From contig NZ_LQBN01000001.1 in the NCBI RefSeq assembly GCF_001507535.1, positions 248,001 to 312,000 of the forward strand: DNA of 64,000 bases, in the 5' to 3' direction. Shown piece by piece: positions 52,716 to 62,272 of this stretch; position 1 is the stretch's first letter; every line of letters starts with the position of its first letter. Source of the stretch: Thiomicrospira sp. WB1 (GTDB lineage Bacteria > Pseudomonadota > Gammaproteobacteria > Thiomicrospirales > Thiomicrospiraceae). Both the position numbers and the translations under genes were made by a program. The notes beneath the pieces are model-generated. The model was not told the DNA's origin. It saw only the letters and a program-made list of their open reading frames with translations, and made no database searches.

Positions 52716-52824
52716 TGCTGGATGAGTGTTGGGTAGATGATAAAGAGTGGGGTGGGAAGTTCAGTTAATCCGAAGGGGGCTAAAAGTAGCCCTTGTATGC
52801 TGAGTTTAATGTTTGCAAAAACTT

Positions 52825-52861
52825 GTTTGCAACGAGGCACAGATAGCGCCTCAATGCAAAC
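52825..52861. terminator. Long hairpin between convergent MFS and porin genes
   Basis: GTTTGCA-ac-GAGGC pairs with GCCTC-aa-TGCAAAC around a nine-base loop. There is no T-run, so intrinsic termination is uncertain. GTTTGCA also occurs just before, at 52811-52817. Confidence 0.5.
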
Positions 52862-52884
52862 GGTCAGGATCAGTCAGGGGGCGG

Positions 52885-54198
52885 TTAGAAAACGGCCGTC
52901 AGTTGTAACGTAATCCGGTCATCAATCGAGTCAACAATTTTATTAACGGTGGCATTGGCGTTCGGGGCATCAATGCTTCGAATTTCATAGTTGGCTTTTA
53001 ATGAGGTTTTTTTGTTGAAGAAATATTGAGCTCCCAGAGCGGTGGTTTCAAAAGTGCGTTCGGCCGCTGCCCCACCTGTTCCTTTGGCGTCTGTTGCACT
53101 GTTGAGACGATCATAGCGCACCCCCAGTTCGACATTTTTCATCGGGCGATAGCCAACACTTAAGTAATAGCCATCGGCTTTTTGGTCAGGCAGAACAGAG
53201 AAGGTCGCGCCATCGTCAGGTGTTCCAGCCCCACGTGTTCCCCCGAAAATCATTCCGTCAGCAGTCATGTATTCACCTGCCAGACGGTATTTTCCATTAA
53301 AAAATGTCGCCCCCACGCCAGTACGGGTTCGATCTTGATCGGTCTCTTTTCCAGGTGCACTGGGTGTGCCGTCGTTGTAGCTCCGTTCGCCGTTATGATG
53401 CCATGCGTAAAATTTCATGCCCTTGCGTCTCGGGCCTTTTGATTTGCCAAACACTTTTTCAGTGGAGGCATAAAAATAGGTGTCACGACTCGAATCCTTA
53501 TCCGTCATCGCTAACCCACTGCCGTTGCCAACCATTACCGCGTAGCTTGTGTCCCACCCTTTCAGATTAAAGGTGTCAAACACTTGTACCCCCATATCAC
53601 GGAAAGCGCCGACCGGGCCGTTACGTCCCGTGTTCCCACTTTGATAGTCGTATGTTCTTTCCAGCAAAAGGCGGTTGGTTGCATTGGTAAAAACGTTGTA
53701 GTTGGCAACGAAAGCGGCTTGTAAAGCCTCTTCTGAACCGGGTGTTTTAAGCAGACCGACTCGGATGCGTGCTCCCGGAATGTGGTTCAAGGTCACACTT
53801 GCATCGGTAAGCTGGCCCTGAGATGCGTTTTCTCCAGTGGTGATCCCGTTATTACCGACCTCTGCCAGAATAAAGTAATTGACATTTTTATCCAATGGCA
53901 GGTTGTTGCCACGAACCCCCAGGCGCGCGCGTTTGATGTTAAATCCGCTGGCCGTATCCAGTTGAGGGGCCATTTGGTTGAACGCTGCGGGCTTTCCGGC
54001 ATAGGGCCCGGCTTTGAGTTTGGTGTCTGCGGTATGGTGGTAATCCAATTGCACAAAGCCCCATACCTTCGCTCTGGGGGCTTGATCTGCGCGTTCAGTT
54101 CCCTGAAGCATCAGCCAGTTGGTGGCGTGAACGGATGTGGATGCAAAAGTCGCCATCATAGCGAAGGGTAGAACTTTCATGAGTCGCTTTTTTTTCAT
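52885..54198 (-). CDS. OprO/OprP-type porin (phosphate-selective porin family)
   Basis: A 437-residue outer-membrane protein. I start at the ATG at 54198, giving MKKKRLMKVLPFAMMATFAS, a clear signal peptide; upstream ATGs are poorer. The mature chain has VWGFVQLDYHHTADTKLKAG, FNIKRARLGVRGN, YYLSVGYRPMKNVELGVRYD and the terminal ITLQLTAVF, ending in Phe as outer-membrane proteins do. Sixteen-stranded porins of this family transport anions; phosphate specificity is only inferred from family. It follows the dsrE-like gene in the same direction after 171 bases. Confidence 0.85.
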   Translation of the reverse strand: MKKKRLMKVLPFAMMATFASTSVHATNWLMLQGTERADQAPRAKVWGFVQLDYHHTADTKLKAGPYAGKPAAFNQMAPQLDTASGFNIKRARLGVRGNNLPLDKNVNYFILAEVGNNGITTGENASQGQLTDASVTLNHIPGARIRVGLLKTPGSEEALQAAFVANYNVFTNATNRLLLERTYDYQSGNTGRNGPVGAFRDMGVQVFDTFNLKGWDTSYAVMVGNGSGLAMTDKDSSRDTYFYASTEKVFGKSKGPRRKGMKFYAWHHNGERSYNDGTPSAPGKETDQDRTRTGVGATFFNGKYRLAGEYMTADGMIFGGTRGAGTPDDGATFSVLPDQKADGYYLSVGYRPMKNVELGVRYDRLNSATDAKGTGGAAAERTFETTALGAQYFFNKKTSLKANYEIRSIDAPNANATVNKIVDSIDDRITLQLTAVF

Positions 54199-54368
54199 AA
54201 CTCTCATCTCCATTGTTAAGAGTGCGTTTTTCATTCGGCGGATGAAATTTTTGCCGTGATTGGACGAAATTAGGGCTTTAAAATTTGATAGCCAGCAAGG
54301 TTTAACTGAAGAATGCGCGCAGCACCCGCAGGCACAAGTGATACGCCTTGAGTCAGGTTGGGTTTTTG

Positions 54369-54728
54369 TCAGAGAATTTTTGTAAATTTTTTCAAGGTGT
54401 TGGCACAGCCACTAAAACGGACGCCGGATGCCATCAGGGATTGGATCCGAGAGGTGTTGGCGTTTCCTTCCAGCATTAATCTCATGCCGGGGCCAAAAGC
54501 CACGATTTCAAGATCCAGATCTCCAGCATCGTAGTGCTTCATTAAGTTATTGGCGACATTGAGAACCAGTGTTTGCTTGAATGGATCTGGATCACTGATT
54601 TGCAACACCACTTTATGGGTAGCAAACGTTTCTGGAATGGGCGGTTCTGCTGCTGCCAATGCATTAAGCGAAAAAAGCATGGACATTGTCATGCCCAGAA
54701 TTAATAAAAGATGCTTTTTCAATAACAT
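54369..54728 (-). CDS. Periplasmic DsrE-like protein, shortened by an in-frame TGA
   Basis: Starts at an ATG with AAGGAAG upstream and has a signal peptide (LLLILGMTMSMLFSLNALAA). The DsrE-fold pattern follows: KVVLQISDPDPFKQTLVLNV, LDLEIVAFGPGMRLML, SRIQSLMASGVRFSGCANTL with the conserved Cys. The frame stops at TGA (54369-54371) after KKFTKIL, about 30 residues short of family length. The same frame continues QKPNLTQGVSLVPAGAARIL then QLNLAGYQILKP to TAA at 54270, which is the missing DsrE C-terminus. So the original gene was probably 54270-54728 with one nonsense codon. Confidence 0.72.
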   Translation of the reverse strand: MLLKKHLLLILGMTMSMLFSLNALAAAEPPIPETFATHKVVLQISDPDPFKQTLVLNVANNLMKHYDAGDLDLEIVAFGPGMRLMLEGNANTSRIQSLMASGVRFSGCANTLKKFTKIL

Positions 54729-55105
54729 GGATAACTTCCTTGATTGAGTGACTTTACTTATTAACCTCGTACTTTATTAAACCACTAACTTTCATATTAC
54801 TTTCAGCTTTGTGCAATGTTTATTTATATGCAACTATCTAGTTTTCTAATATTATTAAATAATTATTTTCTTATATGTTAGGTGCATACTGTATGTGCTC
54901 TCTGTTCCCGGCTTGAGCAGGGCTCTCCTGAAACGGTCTTAACTTCTTTGCGCATAACCCTCTCTTTGGTCAGTCACAAAATGAATGTACTGATGATGAA
55001 TCATTGCTTTCATCTTCTCCATCATGACTCATTCTCTGGTCGGTTCTTTTTATGTTTCCTGCTCGTTGCTGTTCACGCTCTTTTACCAAAAAGAAAAAAA
55101 AGTTC
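54729..55105. other. Gene-free, AT-rich stretch upstream of the methylamine operon
   Basis: About 380 bases, strongly AT-rich around 54820-54890. No supported gene; the 75-codon frame at 54882-55109 has no recognisable feature. It likely carries control sites for the divergent purU operon and dsrE. Confidence 0.35.
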
Positions 55106-55133
55106 TTGAAAAGAAAATAAAAGTGGTTAGTAT
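55106..55133 (+). promoter_or_regulatory. Promoter of the purU-mgd-gma-mgs operon
   Basis: TTGAAA (55106-55111), 16 bases, TAGTAT (55128-55133). Transcription would start near 55140, 23 bases before the purU ATG. AGGAGG lies at 55151-55156. Confidence 0.5.
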
Positions 55134-55162
55134 ATGAATAAAAGTTTCTCAGGAGGAAAAAA

Positions 55163-56017
55163 ATGGGGGCTCAAAAAGCGTTTGTGTTGACCATTCGGTG
55201 TCCCGATCGGGTGGGGATTGTGGCGGCGGTGTCGAGCTATCTGGCTGAATCCGGTTGTTTGATTACCGAGGCCAATCATCATGCCGATCAAGTCCAGGGT
55301 CAGTTTTTCATGCGCAATGAAATTGCCGATCTGGATGGGGATCTGGCCGCTTTCAAAGCAGGATTTCAGGCCCTTGCCGACCGGTTTGACATGACCTGGA
55401 CGCTTAGGCCGAAACAGGACAAAAAGAAAGTCATTATTATGGTCAGCAAGCAGGGGCACTGTCTGGCGGACTTGCTATACCGCTGGAGCAGCGGGGAATT
55501 GCCCTTTGAACTGGTGGCGGTGATCTCCAATCATACCGACCAGTCATCGCTGGTGGCCTGGCATGACATTCCTTTTGTTCATATTCCGGTGTCGCCGGAC
55601 AATAAGCCTCAGGCTTTTGAAGAGATGGTCAATTGGATTGAGCATTACCAGGCCGACACCATTGTGTTGGCGCGCTACATGCAGATTATCCCGCCGGAAC
55701 TGTGTGAACGTTACCCGGGGCGCATCATTAATATTCATCACAGTTTTCTTCCTTCTTTTATCGGAGCCAAGCCTTATCACCAGGCGTATGAGCGTGGCGT
55801 CAAGCTGATCGGGGCCACCTGTCATTATGTGACTCAGGAATTGGATGCCGGGCCCATTATCGAGCAGGATGTGGCGCGCATCAGCCACAGTGAGTCGGCG
55901 CCGGAGATGGTGGTAATTGGCAAAGACGTTGAGAAAGCGGTGTTGGCGCGTGGGTTGAAGTACCACCTGGAAGATCGGGTGATCATTTATGGCAACAAAA
56001 CCGTCGTGTTTGCGTAA
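55163..56017 (+). CDS. purU: Formyltetrahydrofolate deformylase
   Basis: A 284-residue protein. The N-terminal ACT domain has FVLTIRCPDRVGIVAAVSSY and the C-terminal formyl-transferase-like domain has GRIINIHHSFLPSFIGAKPY and YVTQELDAGPIIEQDVARIS, with the catalytic His of HHSFLPSF. It splits 10-formyl-tetrahydrofolate into formate and tetrahydrofolate. As the first gene of the methylamine operon it frees the folate cofactor that N-methylglutamate dehydrogenase loads with C1 units and feeds formate to formate dehydrogenase. SD and promoter are clear. Confidence 0.95.
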   Translation: MGAQKAFVLTIRCPDRVGIVAAVSSYLAESGCLITEANHHADQVQGQFFMRNEIADLDGDLAAFKAGFQALADRFDMTWTLRPKQDKKKVIIMVSKQGHCLADLLYRWSSGELPFELVAVISNHTDQSSLVAWHDIPFVHIPVSPDNKPQAFEEMVNWIEHYQADTIVLARYMQIIPPELCERYPGRIINIHHSFLPSFIGAKPYHQAYERGVKLIGATCHYVTQELDAGPIIEQDVARISHSESAPEMVVIGKDVEKAVLARGLKYHLEDRVIIYGNKTVVFA

Positions 56018-56029
56018 AGGGAGAAAGCC

Positions 56030-57271
56030 ATGCCACTGGGATTATTGAAGTATGCCTGGAAAAGCCCGGAGTCGATGCCGCGGTTTTTTCCCGATGAAAC
56101 GCCGCTGAAAAAACACTATGACGCCGTCATCATCGGTGGCGGCGGCCACGGCATGGCCTGTGCCTATTATTTGGCCAAAGAACATGGTCTGACCAATGTG
56201 GCCGTGTTGGAAAAGGGCTACATCGGCGGTGGCAACACCGGGCGCAATACCACCATCGTGCGCTCGAATTATCTGACCTCGGAAGGGGTCGCCTTTTATG
56301 ATGAAAGCCTGAAACTGTTTGAAGACCTGAGTGACGAATTTGACTTAAATATTTTTTATTCCACGCGTGGTCATTACACCTTGGCGCATTCCGATTCGGC
56401 CCTGCACACCATGCGCTGGCGGGCTGAGGTGAATAAATTCCATGGCATTGATAGCGAAGTGGTGGATGCCGCACACGTCAAAAAACATGTGCCTTATATG
56501 GACACAAACTGCGGGGGGCATTTGCCGGTGATGGGGGCGCTTTATCACGCGCCGGGGTCGGTGGCCCGTCATGATGCCGTAGCCTGGGGCTATGCTCGCG
56601 GCGCCCAATCTTATGGGGTGGAAATCCATCAAAAAACCGCCGTAACCGACATCCGTACCGTCGGTGATCGGGTCACAGGGGTTCAGACCGATCGTGGTTT
56701 CATTGAAACGCCTCGCGTGATTTCCATGGTCGCGGGGTCCACTCCGACGGTTGCCGCCATGGTCGGGCTGAAAACCCCCATCGAAATTTTTCCGTTGCAG
56801 GCCTGTGTCACTGAGCCGGTGAAACCGTTTATGGACACCATTGTGGTCTCCGGCAGCTTGCATGTGTACGTCAGTCAGTCGTCACGCGGCGAGTTGGTCA
56901 TGGGGGCCTCGGTGGACCCGGCGCAGCTGCATTCGACCCGGTCGACGCTGGATTTTGTGGAAGGGTTAACCGATCAGATGGTGGACCTGTTTCCGTTCAC
57001 CAGTCGTCTCAAGATCATGCGCCAGTGGGCGGGCATGAGTGACTTGACCCCCGATTTTGCGCCGATTATGGGCAAAACCCCGATCAAAGGGTTTTATCTG
57101 GACGGTGGCTGGGGCACCTGGGGGTTCAAAGCCACACCGGTCAGTGGCAAAACCATGGCGCATACGGTGGCGACTGACGAGACGCATCATTTAATTCAAC
57201 CATTTTCTCTCGATCGGTTTGAGCGGTTTAATCTGGTGGGTGAAAAGGGTGCGGCGTCGGTCGGACATTAA
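56030..57271 (+). CDS. mgdA: N-methylglutamate dehydrogenase subunit A (SoxB-like, FAD)
   Basis: A 413-residue FAD oxidoreductase of the sarcosine oxidase beta/DadA family. The FAD site is DAVIIGGGGHGMACAYYLAK followed by EKGYIGGGNTGRNTTIVR, and DGGWGTWGFKATPVSGKTMA holds the C-terminal flavin region. It carries out the oxidation of N-methylglutamate with MgdBCD. Thirteen bases after purU. Order A-B-C-D is that of heterotetrameric sarcosine oxidase genes; the gmaS and mgs genes downstream identify the substrate as N-methylglutamate. Confidence 0.92.
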   Translation: MPLGLLKYAWKSPESMPRFFPDETPLKKHYDAVIIGGGGHGMACAYYLAKEHGLTNVAVLEKGYIGGGNTGRNTTIVRSNYLTSEGVAFYDESLKLFEDLSDEFDLNIFYSTRGHYTLAHSDSALHTMRWRAEVNKFHGIDSEVVDAAHVKKHVPYMDTNCGGHLPVMGALYHAPGSVARHDAVAWGYARGAQSYGVEIHQKTAVTDIRTVGDRVTGVQTDRGFIETPRVISMVAGSTPTVAAMVGLKTPIEIFPLQACVTEPVKPFMDTIVVSGSLHVYVSQSSRGELVMGASVDPAQLHSTRSTLDFVEGLTDQMVDLFPFTSRLKIMRQWAGMSDLTPDFAPIMGKTPIKGFYLDGGWGTWGFKATPVSGKTMAHTVATDETHHLIQPFSLDRFERFNLVGEKGAASVGH

Positions 57272-57286
57272 GGGCAAGGAGAAGCT

Positions 57287-57550
57287 ATGAAATTTGTGGA
57301 ATGCGCGCCCATCGGTCGCCGTGCTTTGAGTGAATTTGTCTATGCCGGACCGGTCCGAAAAGAGCCTCGAAACGAAACGGTCTCGGACGCGGATTTGTCT
57401 GAGTTTCTGTACTACCACTGGAATCAGCCCGCGGTGCAGACCGAATTGTGGCAGCACCGGCCGACGGGCATCTGGTTCTACTTTGAACGCGACACCGCAA
57501 CCGACCGGATCGAGCGTGTCTATCCGGCAACCAAAGGAGCCGCCCAATGA
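57287..57550 (+). CDS. mgdB: N-methylglutamate dehydrogenase subunit B (SoxD-like) with altered zinc site
   Basis: An 87-residue protein corresponding to sarcosine oxidase delta. The family zinc site uses three Cys and a His (Cys6, Cys9, His59, Cys63 in the Stenotrophomonas enzyme). Here only Cys6 (VECAPIGRR) and His57 (WQHRPTGIWF) remain: the second Cys is Ile9 and the last Cys position is Ile62. It is expected to be structural in the heterotetramer. AAGGAG precedes the ATG and the stop overlaps mgdC by four bases. Confidence 0.88.
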   Translation: MKFVECAPIGRRALSEFVYAGPVRKEPRNETVSDADLSEFLYYHWNQPAVQTELWQHRPTGIWFYFERDTATDRIERVYPATKGAAQ

Positions 57551-60450
57551 ATCGACGACTTCCGCCCCAGCCTCATGAATGGATTGATCGCACGCGACCT
57601 GTGTCTTTTACGCTGGAAGGGCAGACGTTTAAAGGGTTTGACGGCGATGTGATCAGCTCTGCCTTGTGGGCAAACGGCCAGAGCGTTCTAGGGCGCAGTT
57701 TCAAATATCACCGTCCCCGTGGCCTGCTGTCAATGGCCGATCATGACATCAATGCCATGTACGACACACCGGAACGACCCAATGTGCGTGGCGACGTCAC
57801 GCCCATTGAAGCGGGGATGTCGCTGGCACCGGTCAACACCTTTGGCACCCTGGCAAAGGACAAGGGGGCCTGGCTGCAGACTGTGAGCCGCTTTCTGCCG
57901 GTCGGGTTTTATTATCAGACATTTCATAAACCCAAGGCGCTGTTTCCATTTTGGGAAAAGATCATCCGGCGCATGGCGGGGTTGGGCCAAGTCAATACGG
58001 ATTGGCCAGCTGAACGCAGCGTGAAACGCTATCACCATACTGATGTCGCCATCATTGGTGCCGGAGTCGCGGGCTTGAGTGCCGCCAAAGAAGCGATGAA
58101 TGCAGGGCTGGACGTGCTGTTGGTGGATGAAAATCCACACATCGGCGGATCGCTGGACACCCATTATCCATTTGATGAACACGCCGATGGGTTGCGCGAA
58201 AGCGTTCAGGCGCTTGAAGCCTCGCCGAACTTGACGGTTATGACCCGCAGTTACGCTGTGGGCTATTACGGCGATCACTGGCTGGGGGTTAAAACCCCAT
58301 CAGGCCTGGTCAAAGTTTCTGCCAAATCCGTGGTGGTTGCCACCGGCGTGTTTGAGCAGCCGGGGGTGTTTCGAAACAACGATTTGCCGGGTGTGATGAA
58401 TGCCAGCGGCGCCGAGCGATTGGTGGCCCGATATGGCGTGGCACCTTGTCGCGTGGGCGTGGTACTGAGCGCTAACCCCGAGGGCGTGCAAGCCGCCTTG
58501 AATATGATTCGGGCAGGCGTGACCGTCAAGGCGCTGCTGCACACCGGGCGATTGAGCGCTGATGTGCGTGCCAGCCTGACCGAAGTTGGCGTGCATGTGT
58601 ACGAAGGGGTTGAATCCCCCGAAGCCCTGGGTAAACAAACCTTGCAGGGCGTGCAATTTGAGGCCGGTTCACAGACCCATCAGCTCGAATGCGACGGGCT
58701 GATGATGAGCTTTGGCTGGGCCCCGGCCGGTGCTTTACTGTATCAGGCTGGTGCACGCTTTTCATACAGTGAGTCCCTGGCTCAGTTATTGCCGGTGACC
58801 TTGCCTGAAGGTGTGTTTGCCTGCGGCCGGATCAATGGCGTCTTTGATTTGCAAGACAAAGCACAGGATGGCGCCCGTGCCGGGCGCCAGGCCGCCCTTT
58901 TTGCCAAAGGCCAGCCGTTGGACCCAGGCATTGACGAGGCGGGCTTTCGGGCAAAACAAGCGCACTCCCATCCTTATCCGATCTGGTCCCACCCCAAAGG
59001 CAAAAACTTTGTGGACATGGATGAAGACATTCAGCTCAAAGACTTGAAAGCCGCCATTGCTCAGGGGTTTGATAACGTGGAATTGCTCAAACGCTATTCC
59101 ACCTTGGGCATGGGCCCCAGCCAGGGCAAACACAGCAATATGAACGGCATTCGCATTCTGGCGCGGCTGACTCAGAAAACAATCGTTCAGGCAGGATCGA
59201 CCACCGCACGACCAATGTTTCATCCGGTGCCTGTGGCGGATTTGGCGGGGCAGCGTTTTCGCCCGCGCCGACAGACGCCGATGCATGACTGGCATGCGAC
59301 GCATCAGGCTCAGTGGATGGAAACCGGCCCCTGGTATCGGCCCGAATACTATGCCACCGAATCGGATGCGACCGCCTCGATTGACGCGGAAATCGACGCG
59401 GTTCGCCGCAAGGTTGGCCTGATCGATGTGTCCACGCTTGGCAAGCTGACGATTTTCGGCCCGGATGCGGCGGAGTTCATGGACCGGGCCTACACCATGC
59501 GCATGGCCAACATGAAAGTGGGCACCACCCGCTATGGATTGATGGTGGATGACAGCGGCGTGGTGATTGATGACGGCGTCGTGGTGCGCTTTGATGAGGA
59601 AACTTTTTATGTGACCACCACCTCAACCGGCTCGGATCAGGCGTATCAGCTTTTGACGCGCAAAGTGATCGAATGGGGCCTGGACGTCATCGTTCTGAAC
59701 CGGACCGGACAGCTGGCGGCGATGAATCTGGCGGGTCCTTTCAGTCAGGCACTGTTGCAGGAGGTGGTCACCCAGCCGGATTTTGATCTGTCATTGACAG
59801 GCTTTCCTTATCTGGCGGCGCGTGAAACCGAGGTCTGCGGTTGTGCGGTGACGTTGGTTCGGGTCGGGTTTGTGGGCGAGCTGGGGTATGAAATTCACTG
59901 CCAGCAGGCCGATGCCCTGACGATCTGGCAAGGCCTGTTTGCAAAAGGCGAGCGTTATGGGTTGCGTCCTTTCGGTGTGGAAGCGCAAAGACAATTGCGC
60001 CTGGAAAAAGGACACATCATTGTCGGGCAGGACACTGACGGCTTGACCCATCCGTTTGAGGCCAGCCTGAAGTGGGCGGTGCATTTCAAGAAACCGTATT
60101 TTATCGGTCGTTCGGCCTTGCAGCGGCACAAAGCGCGAACGCAGCGCCAACTGGTCGGCTTCGAGCTGCCTTTGCATCAGCCATTGCCGGAGGTGTCCAA
60201 CCTGGTGATTGCAGGCGGGCAGATTCGAGGCCGCGTGACCAGTGTCGGGCGCAGCCGAACGCTGAATAAAATTGTGGGCCTGGCCATGGTGGATGTCGAC
60301 TGGTTGCAAAACGCAACCCTTTTGCCGATCCGGTTGAGTCACGGTCCGTCGGTTGAAGCCAAACGGGTCAGCTTGCCGTTTTATGATGCGCAGGGCGAGC
60401 GCCAGAACCAGCCATTGTCTTTGGACGAACCACAGGAGGCGAACCAATGA
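57547..60450 (+). CDS. mgdC: N-methylglutamate dehydrogenase subunit C (SoxA-like)
   Basis: A 967-residue protein. Residues 1-110 resemble the N-terminal 2Fe-2S-like domain of sarcosine oxidase alpha (FTLEGQTFKGFDGDVISSAL). A pyridine nucleotide-disulfide oxidoreductase-type domain follows with VAIIGAGVAGLSAAKEAMNA near residue 168 and GVFACGRINGVFDLQDKAQD. The last 370 residues are a glycine cleavage T-protein-like folate domain (GLIDVSTLGKLTIFGPDAAE, RVGFVGELGYEIHC, VEAQRQLRLEKGHIIVGQD) that takes up the methyl carbon as methylene-tetrahydrofolate. Overlaps mgdB and mgdD by four bases each. Confidence 0.93.
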   Translation: MNRRLPPQPHEWIDRTRPVSFTLEGQTFKGFDGDVISSALWANGQSVLGRSFKYHRPRGLLSMADHDINAMYDTPERPNVRGDVTPIEAGMSLAPVNTFGTLAKDKGAWLQTVSRFLPVGFYYQTFHKPKALFPFWEKIIRRMAGLGQVNTDWPAERSVKRYHHTDVAIIGAGVAGLSAAKEAMNAGLDVLLVDENPHIGGSLDTHYPFDEHADGLRESVQALEASPNLTVMTRSYAVGYYGDHWLGVKTPSGLVKVSAKSVVVATGVFEQPGVFRNNDLPGVMNASGAERLVARYGVAPCRVGVVLSANPEGVQAALNMIRAGVTVKALLHTGRLSADVRASLTEVGVHVYEGVESPEALGKQTLQGVQFEAGSQTHQLECDGLMMSFGWAPAGALLYQAGARFSYSESLAQLLPVTLPEGVFACGRINGVFDLQDKAQDGARAGRQAALFAKGQPLDPGIDEAGFRAKQAHSHPYPIWSHPKGKNFVDMDEDIQLKDLKAAIAQGFDNVELLKRYSTLGMGPSQGKHSNMNGIRILARLTQKTIVQAGSTTARPMFHPVPVADLAGQRFRPRRQTPMHDWHATHQAQWMETGPWYRPEYYATESDATASIDAEIDAVRRKVGLIDVSTLGKLTIFGPDAAEFMDRAYTMRMANMKVGTTRYGLMVDDSGVVIDDGVVVRFDEETFYVTTTSTGSDQAYQLLTRKVIEWGLDVIVLNRTGQLAAMNLAGPFSQALLQEVVTQPDFDLSLTGFPYLAARETEVCGCAVTLVRVGFVGELGYEIHCQQADALTIWQGLFAKGERYGLRPFGVEAQRQLRLEKGHIIVGQDTDGLTHPFEASLKWAVHFKKPYFIGRSALQRHKARTQRQLVGFELPLHQPLPEVSNLVIAGGQIRGRVTSVGRSRTLNKIVGLAMVDVDWLQNATLLPIRLSHGPSVEAKRVSLPFYDAQGERQNQPLSLDEPQEANQ

Positions 60451-60923
60451 GCGCCCTGACGATGCAGCCCCTACCCAAATTCACGATGTGGCACCTTAAA
60501 GACCCCGAGGTCGAAGCGGTCATGGCGAAGGCATTGCCCGATTCGCTGGCTCTGTTTACTTATCAGATTCTGGCGGATGAGTCGCTGGTCGCACGTCTTG
60601 GCAGAGATGAATTTCTGGCCTGGGGGCCACAGGCTGAACCACTGATATCAAATGATTCGATTCGTGCATTCCAAAGGGGGGATGCGGTGTTTGAACTGTC
60701 TGGAGATTGGCGGGCACTGTTGGCGGAGATCTGTATTCACGATTTCCGACAGACCAGGCCTGGTGATTTTCTGATGACAACCGCGGCAGGGGTCAATGTA
60801 TGGCTATTGATTCCGGATGCGCAGGCGCCCCTTTGGCTTGGATGCGATCCAACCTATGAGGTGTATCTGCATTCGGTGCTTGAGCGACATACCCGATCCC
60901 TTACCAGCAAACAAGGAGTGTAA
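60447..60923 (+). CDS. mgdD: N-methylglutamate dehydrogenase subunit D (SoxG-like)
   Basis: A 158-residue small subunit corresponding to sarcosine oxidase gamma, a T-protein-like fold ([34 protein letters not shown]). In the family it packs on the alpha folate domain. The sequence is poorly conserved, so assignment relies on length and order (A-B-C-D). ATGA overlap with mgdC and two bases before gmaS. Confidence 0.85.
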   Translation: MSALTMQPLPKFTMWHLKDPEVEAVMAKALPDSLALFTYQILADESLVARLGRDEFLAWGPQAEPLISNDSIRAFQRGDAVFELSGDWRALLAEICIHDFRQTRPGDFLMTTAAGVNVWLLIPDAQAPLWLGCDPTYEVYLHSVLERHTRSLTSKQGV

Positions 60924-60925
60924 GG

Positions 60926-62260
60926 ATGACACTGGAAGAAGCTCAAACTTTTCTGGAAACGCACCAGGTGAAATACATTTTAGCCCAGTTTGTGGACATT
61001 CACGGCGTCGCCAAAACCAAATCGGTGCCGGCCAGTTGCCTGAGTTCGATTGCGGACGAAGGCGCTGGTTTTGCCGGCTTTGCCGTCTGGGGGCTGGGCA
61101 TGGAACCGCACAATGCAGACTACATGGCCAAAGCCGATTTAAGTACGTTGACGTTGATTCCCTGGCAGCCCGGTTATGCCCGCGTGGCCTGTACGGGTCA
61201 TGTGAATGACGAACCGTATGAAATGGACACGCGTCACATCATGCTCAAGCAGATTGAGCGTTTGAGCCAAAAAGGCTGGACGCTCAATACCGGGATTGAG
61301 CCGGAATTTAGTTTGCTTAAGCGCAGCGAAAGCGGGCATCTGGTACCGTATGACGACACCGATACCCTGGACAAGCCCTGTTATGACTACAAAGGGTTGT
61401 CGCGTTCGCGTGCCTTTCTGGAAAAATTCGTCGATTCGTTGCAGCAGGTCGGGTTTGATGTTTATCAGATTGATCACGAGGACGCCAACGGCCAGTTTGA
61501 AATCAACTACACCTATTCGGATGCCAAAACGTCGGCCGATCGCATTACCTTTGTGCGCATGGCGGGCAGTGAAATCGCCAACGAAATGGGCATGATCTGC
61601 TCGTTTATGCCCAAACCCAATGCCAATCGGACTGGCAATGGCTTTCACTTTCATCTGTCGATCACCGATGAGGCCGGCAACAACCTGTTTAAAGATGACT
61701 CAGACAAGAATGGGATGGGGTTATCGGAACTGGCGTATCACTTTCTGGGCGGCTTGATTCATCACGCCAAAGCCTTGTGTGCCTTTGCCGCACCCACGGT
61801 CAATTCCTACAAACGTCTGGTGGTGGGGCGGTCTCTGTCAGGGGCCACCTGGGCGCCAGCGTTTATAAGCTACGGCGACAACAACCGTTCAGCCATGGTT
61901 CGCGTGCCTTATGGCCGTTTGGAGTTTCGTTTGCCCGATACCGGCAGCAATCCGTATCTGGTGACCGCCGCCATCATTGCGGCCGGACTCGACGGTGTGG
62001 AAAAACGGCTGGATCCGGGCGAACCGCACAACATCAATCATTACAACCTGTCGTTTGAAGCGCTCAAGGAAAAAAAGATTGAGACCTTACCTCAATCCTT
62101 GTCCGAAGCGCTGGATGAACTCGAAGCCGATCCGCTGTTTGAGCAACAGTTTGGACAACGTTTTCTGAAAGAATTCATCGACATCAAGCGAATGGAATGG
62201 GTCGAATACCAGCGCCACGTCTCGGACTGGGAGCTGGATCGTTACGCGGAATATTTTTAA
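60926..62260 (+). CDS. gmaS: Gamma-glutamylmethylamide synthetase
   Basis: A 444-residue glutamine synthetase-family protein of the GlnT/class III-like type. [20 protein letters not shown], the metal-binding [59 protein letters not shown] and [20 protein letters not shown] contain the substrate, ATP and metal sites. It joins methylamine to glutamate with ATP to give gamma-glutamylmethylamide. The genes on both sides make this assignment much stronger than sequence alone. Thirteen bases before mgsA. Confidence 0.92.
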   Translation: MTLEEAQTFLETHQVKYILAQFVDIHGVAKTKSVPASCLSSIADEGAGFAGFAVWGLGMEPHNADYMAKADLSTLTLIPWQPGYARVACTGHVNDEPYEMDTRHIMLKQIERLSQKGWTLNTGIEPEFSLLKRSESGHLVPYDDTDTLDKPCYDYKGLSRSRAFLEKFVDSLQQVGFDVYQIDHEDANGQFEINYTYSDAKTSADRITFVRMAGSEIANEMGMICSFMPKPNANRTGNGFHFHLSITDEAGNNLFKDDSDKNGMGLSELAYHFLGGLIHHAKALCAFAAPTVNSYKRLVVGRSLSGATWAPAFISYGDNNRSAMVRVPYGRLEFRLPDTGSNPYLVTAAIIAAGLDGVEKRLDPGEPHNINHYNLSFEALKEKKIETLPQSLSEALDELEADPLFEQQFGQRFLKEFIDIKRMEWVEYQRHVSDWELDRYAEYF

Positions 62261-62272
62261 AGGAGCCTTAAT

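Noticed and set aside
54369-54371. TGA as selenocysteine in the DsrE-like gene
   Set aside because: No SECIS-like hairpin seen directly after it and the family does not use Cys at this position; a nonsense change is simpler.
54882-55109. 75-codon ORF upstream of purU
   Set aside because: No features; it overlaps the predicted operon promoter.
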